From assembly GCA_963848085.1 (NCBI GenBank), contig CAWKCE010000003.1:186001-250000 (forward strand): DNA of 64,000 bases, in the 5' to 3' direction. Under the pieces are notes generated by a model that made no database searches, had not been told where the DNA came from, and worked only from the letters and a program-made list of their open reading frames with translations. Both the position numbers and the translations under genes were made by a program. Every line of letters begins with the position of its first letter. Positions within the stretch are counted from its first letter, which is position 1. Of the stretch, positions 62,861-64,000 are shown piece after piece. The stretch comes from CAWKCE01 sp032127035. GTDB lineage: Bacteria; Actinomycetota; Actinomycetes; JAHEKZ01.

Positions 62861-63349
62861 CTACGGCACGAAGGGCTGGGAGTCGTCGACTCGGACGGTG
62901 AGCTCACGCCCGTTGGGTAGCGCATAGGAGACCGTGGTTCCCAGCGACTGACCGAGCACCGCCCCTCCCAGAGGTGACTGCGGTGAGTAGACGTCGATGT
63001 CGTGGTCGCCGGCCTGTTCGCGGGACCCCAGCAGGAAAGACTCCGTGTCGCCGTCGAGTGCTCCGCCGGCGAAGGTGACCGAGACCAGGTGACCGACCTG
63101 GACGCTGCCGTCAGCGGCGGGCGGCTCGCCCACCTGGGCGGTCTCGAGCAGGTGCCGCAGCTGCTTGATGCGGGCTTCCATCTTCCCCTGCTCCTCCTTG
63201 GCCGCGTGGTAGCCGCCGTTCTCCTTCAGGTCCCCCTCCTCGCGCGCCGCCGCGATCTTCTTGATGACGTCCGCCCGCGCCTCCCCGGTGAGGTGGTCGT
63301 ACTCGCTGGTGAGCCGGTCGTAGGCCTCCTGCGACAGCCAGGTGGTCAT
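62861..63349 (-). CDS. greA: Transcription elongation factor GreA
   Basis: GreA rescues backtracked RNA polymerase by stimulating transcript cleavage in the secondary channel. The 162-residue protein has the N-terminal coiled coil (LSQEAYDRLTSEYDHL and the acidic tip in REEGDLKENGGYHAAKEEQG) and an FKBP-like C-terminal domain (SPLGGAVLGQSLGTTVSYALPNG). Both catalytic-tip acids are present. ATG at 63349 has AAAGGAGCACTCG upstream. A longer frame to 63406 is not conserved. Confidence 0.96.
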   Translation of the reverse strand: MTTWLSQEAYDRLTSEYDHLTGEARADVIKKIAAAREEGDLKENGGYHAAKEEQGKMEARIKQLRHLLETAQVGEPPAADGSVQVGHLVSVTFAGGALDGDTESFLLGSREQAGDHDIDVYSPQSPLGGAVLGQSLGTTVSYALPNGRELTVRVDDSQPFVP

Positions 63350-63420
63350 CGAGTGCTCCTTTGCGGATGGGGATGGTCGGTACCGAAGGGAAAGCCTAGG
63401 CGACAAGTGGCGGGGTCGGG

Positions 63421-63852
63421 TCAGCCCACTGCTGCGGTGCAGCGCACGACCTCGGCGCTGATCGGGCGGGAGGTGACCGGCAGCGTGTAGACCACGTGCG
63501 CATCTGCGATGTCGAGGGTGACCGGGACGTCGGCGTACCCCACCTCGTTGCCCGCTTGGTCCAGGGCGCGCAGCAGGCAGCTGACGTCGCTGCCCGGCCG
63601 GCTGAACACGTCAAACTCCACGACCACGGAGGTGTCGGTCGCGTCGCGGTAGCCGACCGTCCGCCAGCGCACGTCCTGGTCGGCCTGCTGGAGACCGGCC
63701 CACACCACCCAGCCCAGGAAGGCCGCGACGAGGATCCCGAGCGAGACCAGCAGCCCGACCGGGGTGCGTCTCCCGGGCCCGTAGCGCTCCGCCAGCCGGG
63801 CCTGCTGCTCGGGCGTGGGGCTGGGGTAGGAGGGGGTGGGCGGCTGGCTCAT
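63421..63852 (-). CDS. DUF4307 membrane protein
   Basis: The 143-residue protein has a Pro-rich cytoplasmic N-tail ending ARLAERYGPGRR, one membrane helix (PVGLLVSLGILVAAFLGWVVW, in about residues 31-51) and an extracytoplasmic beta-rich domain with VRWRTVGYRDATDTSVVVEFDV (two strands) and one cysteine pair (SCLLRAL, VRCTAAVG). This is the DUF4307 family, restricted to actinobacteria and typically divergent from mca, as here. Function is unknown. A CACAAT hexamer is 6 nt from the ATG. Confidence 0.92.
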   Translation of the reverse strand: MSQPPTPSYPSPTPEQQARLAERYGPGRRTPVGLLVSLGILVAAFLGWVVWAGLQQADQDVRWRTVGYRDATDTSVVVEFDVFSRPGSDVSCLLRALDQAGNEVGYADVPVTLDIADAHVVYTLPVTSRPISAEVVRCTAAVG

Positions 63853-63872
63853 CTGTCCATTGTGGTCCCCCG

Positions 63873-63878
63873 TACAGT
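63873..63878 (+). promoter_or_regulatory. -10 element TACAGT of mca
   Basis: TACAGT is 6 nt before the mca GTG at 63885. The opposing -10 of DUF4307 (63859-63864) is only 8 bp away. Confidence 0.5.
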
Positions 63879-63884
63879 TGCCGA

Positions 63885-64000
63885 GTGCCCGCCACCGACC
63901 CCTCGGGTGACCCGTTGCGCCTGATGGCCGTCCACGCCCACCCGGACGACGAGTCGAGCAAAGGGGCAGCCGCCACCGCCCGGTACGTGGCGGAGGGTGT
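63885..64000 (+). CDS. mca: Mycothiol S-conjugate amidase Mca, 3' end cut by the window
   Basis: Only the first 38 residues are present: VPATDPSGDPLRLMAVHAHPDDESSKGAA and on, split here as LRLMAVHAHPDDESS and KGAATARYVAEG. AHPDDE is the zinc-binding motif of the LmbE/PIG-L fold, and the SSKGAATA continuation with a DUF4307 neighbour identifies Mca rather than MshB. Mca cleaves mycothiol conjugates of toxins to release mercapturic acids for export. The gene runs out of the window at 64000. It marks the organism as a mycothiol producer. Confidence 0.9.
   Translation, partial: MPATDPSGDPLRLMAVHAHPDDESSKGAAATARYVAEG

Noticed and set aside
1..64000. Mobile elements, prophage or integrated plasmid
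   Set aside because: No transposase, integrase, relaxase or phage gene was found. Gene content and GC are uniform, and none of the three tRNA genes has a flanking integrase or a duplicated 3' end.

Overview
The window is a gene-dense, high-GC chromosomal segment of an actinobacterium (Actinomycetota). Lineage markers seen in the sequence are a mycothiol S-conjugate amidase start (mca), an RpfB-type resuscitation factor in front of rsmA-ispE, a Glp/GlpR(SepX) cell-division pair, a type-5 uracil-DNA glycosylase, DUF501 and DUF4307 proteins, many GTG starts, and a leaderless-promoter pattern (TANNNT about 6 nt before the start codon) in front of roughly twenty genes. No insertion sequence, prophage, integrase or CRISPR array was seen. 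The genus cannot be fixed from this segment.

Layout. 1-6.3 kb: a truncated class II amidotransferase, membrane proteins, mscL, a SAF protein, fmdB behind a CIRCE heat-shock operator, a nitroreductase, a FluC-DUF190-FluC fluoride operon and 5-formyl-THF cyclo-ligase. 6.4-13.2 kb: a GGDEF protein, then galU-glp-moaC-mog-rimJ-glpR and tRNA-Ala(CGC). 13.2-21.6 kb: copper handling (CopC, CopD-CtaG), protein O-mannosyltransferase, rsmI, metG and a lipoprotein hydrolase. 21.7-29.8 kb: tnaA with fetAB, then tatD, rpfB-rsmA, ispE-comB and a MarR regulator. 29.8-32.5 kb: a DUF4190 protein, a TetR-desaturase pair behind tandem palindromes, a repeat-rich 450-bp intergenic stretch and tRNA-Gln(UUG). 32.5-45 kb: a long same-strand housekeeping run, glmU-prs-rplY-pth-mfd-surA-like-mazG-eno-divIC-DUF501-ppx. 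45-50 kb: a membrane gene flanked by inverted copies of a 32-bp repeat, a dienelactone hydrolase-like gene with udgB, ndh, an unusual class-I tRNA with a UAA anticodon, and a BaxI protein. 50-64 kb: small conserved genes, an SGNH hydrolase with a metallo-hydrolase, cbs, msrA (SigR/SigH-type promoter), metB, a MutL/GlmL-type ATPase, an MFS transporter, a FIST protein, ilvA, a DrrAB-type exporter, greA, DUF4307 and the start of mca.

Functional themes. The segment combines precursor supply for the envelope (galU, glmU, the isoprenoid enzyme ispE, protein mannosylation) with division and growth control (Glp/GlpR, DivIC, RpfB), translation and RNA maintenance (metG, pth, rplY, rsmI, rsmA, three tRNAs), DNA repair (mfd, udgB, mazG), and sulfur/thiol metabolism (cbs, metB, msrA, mca). 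Regulatory elements read directly from the sequence include CIRCE at fmdB, a GGAACA-N17-GTT promoter at msrA, tandem TACGGNNCCGTA palindromes at the desaturase, and an 11-codon leaderless leader ORF overlapping ispE.
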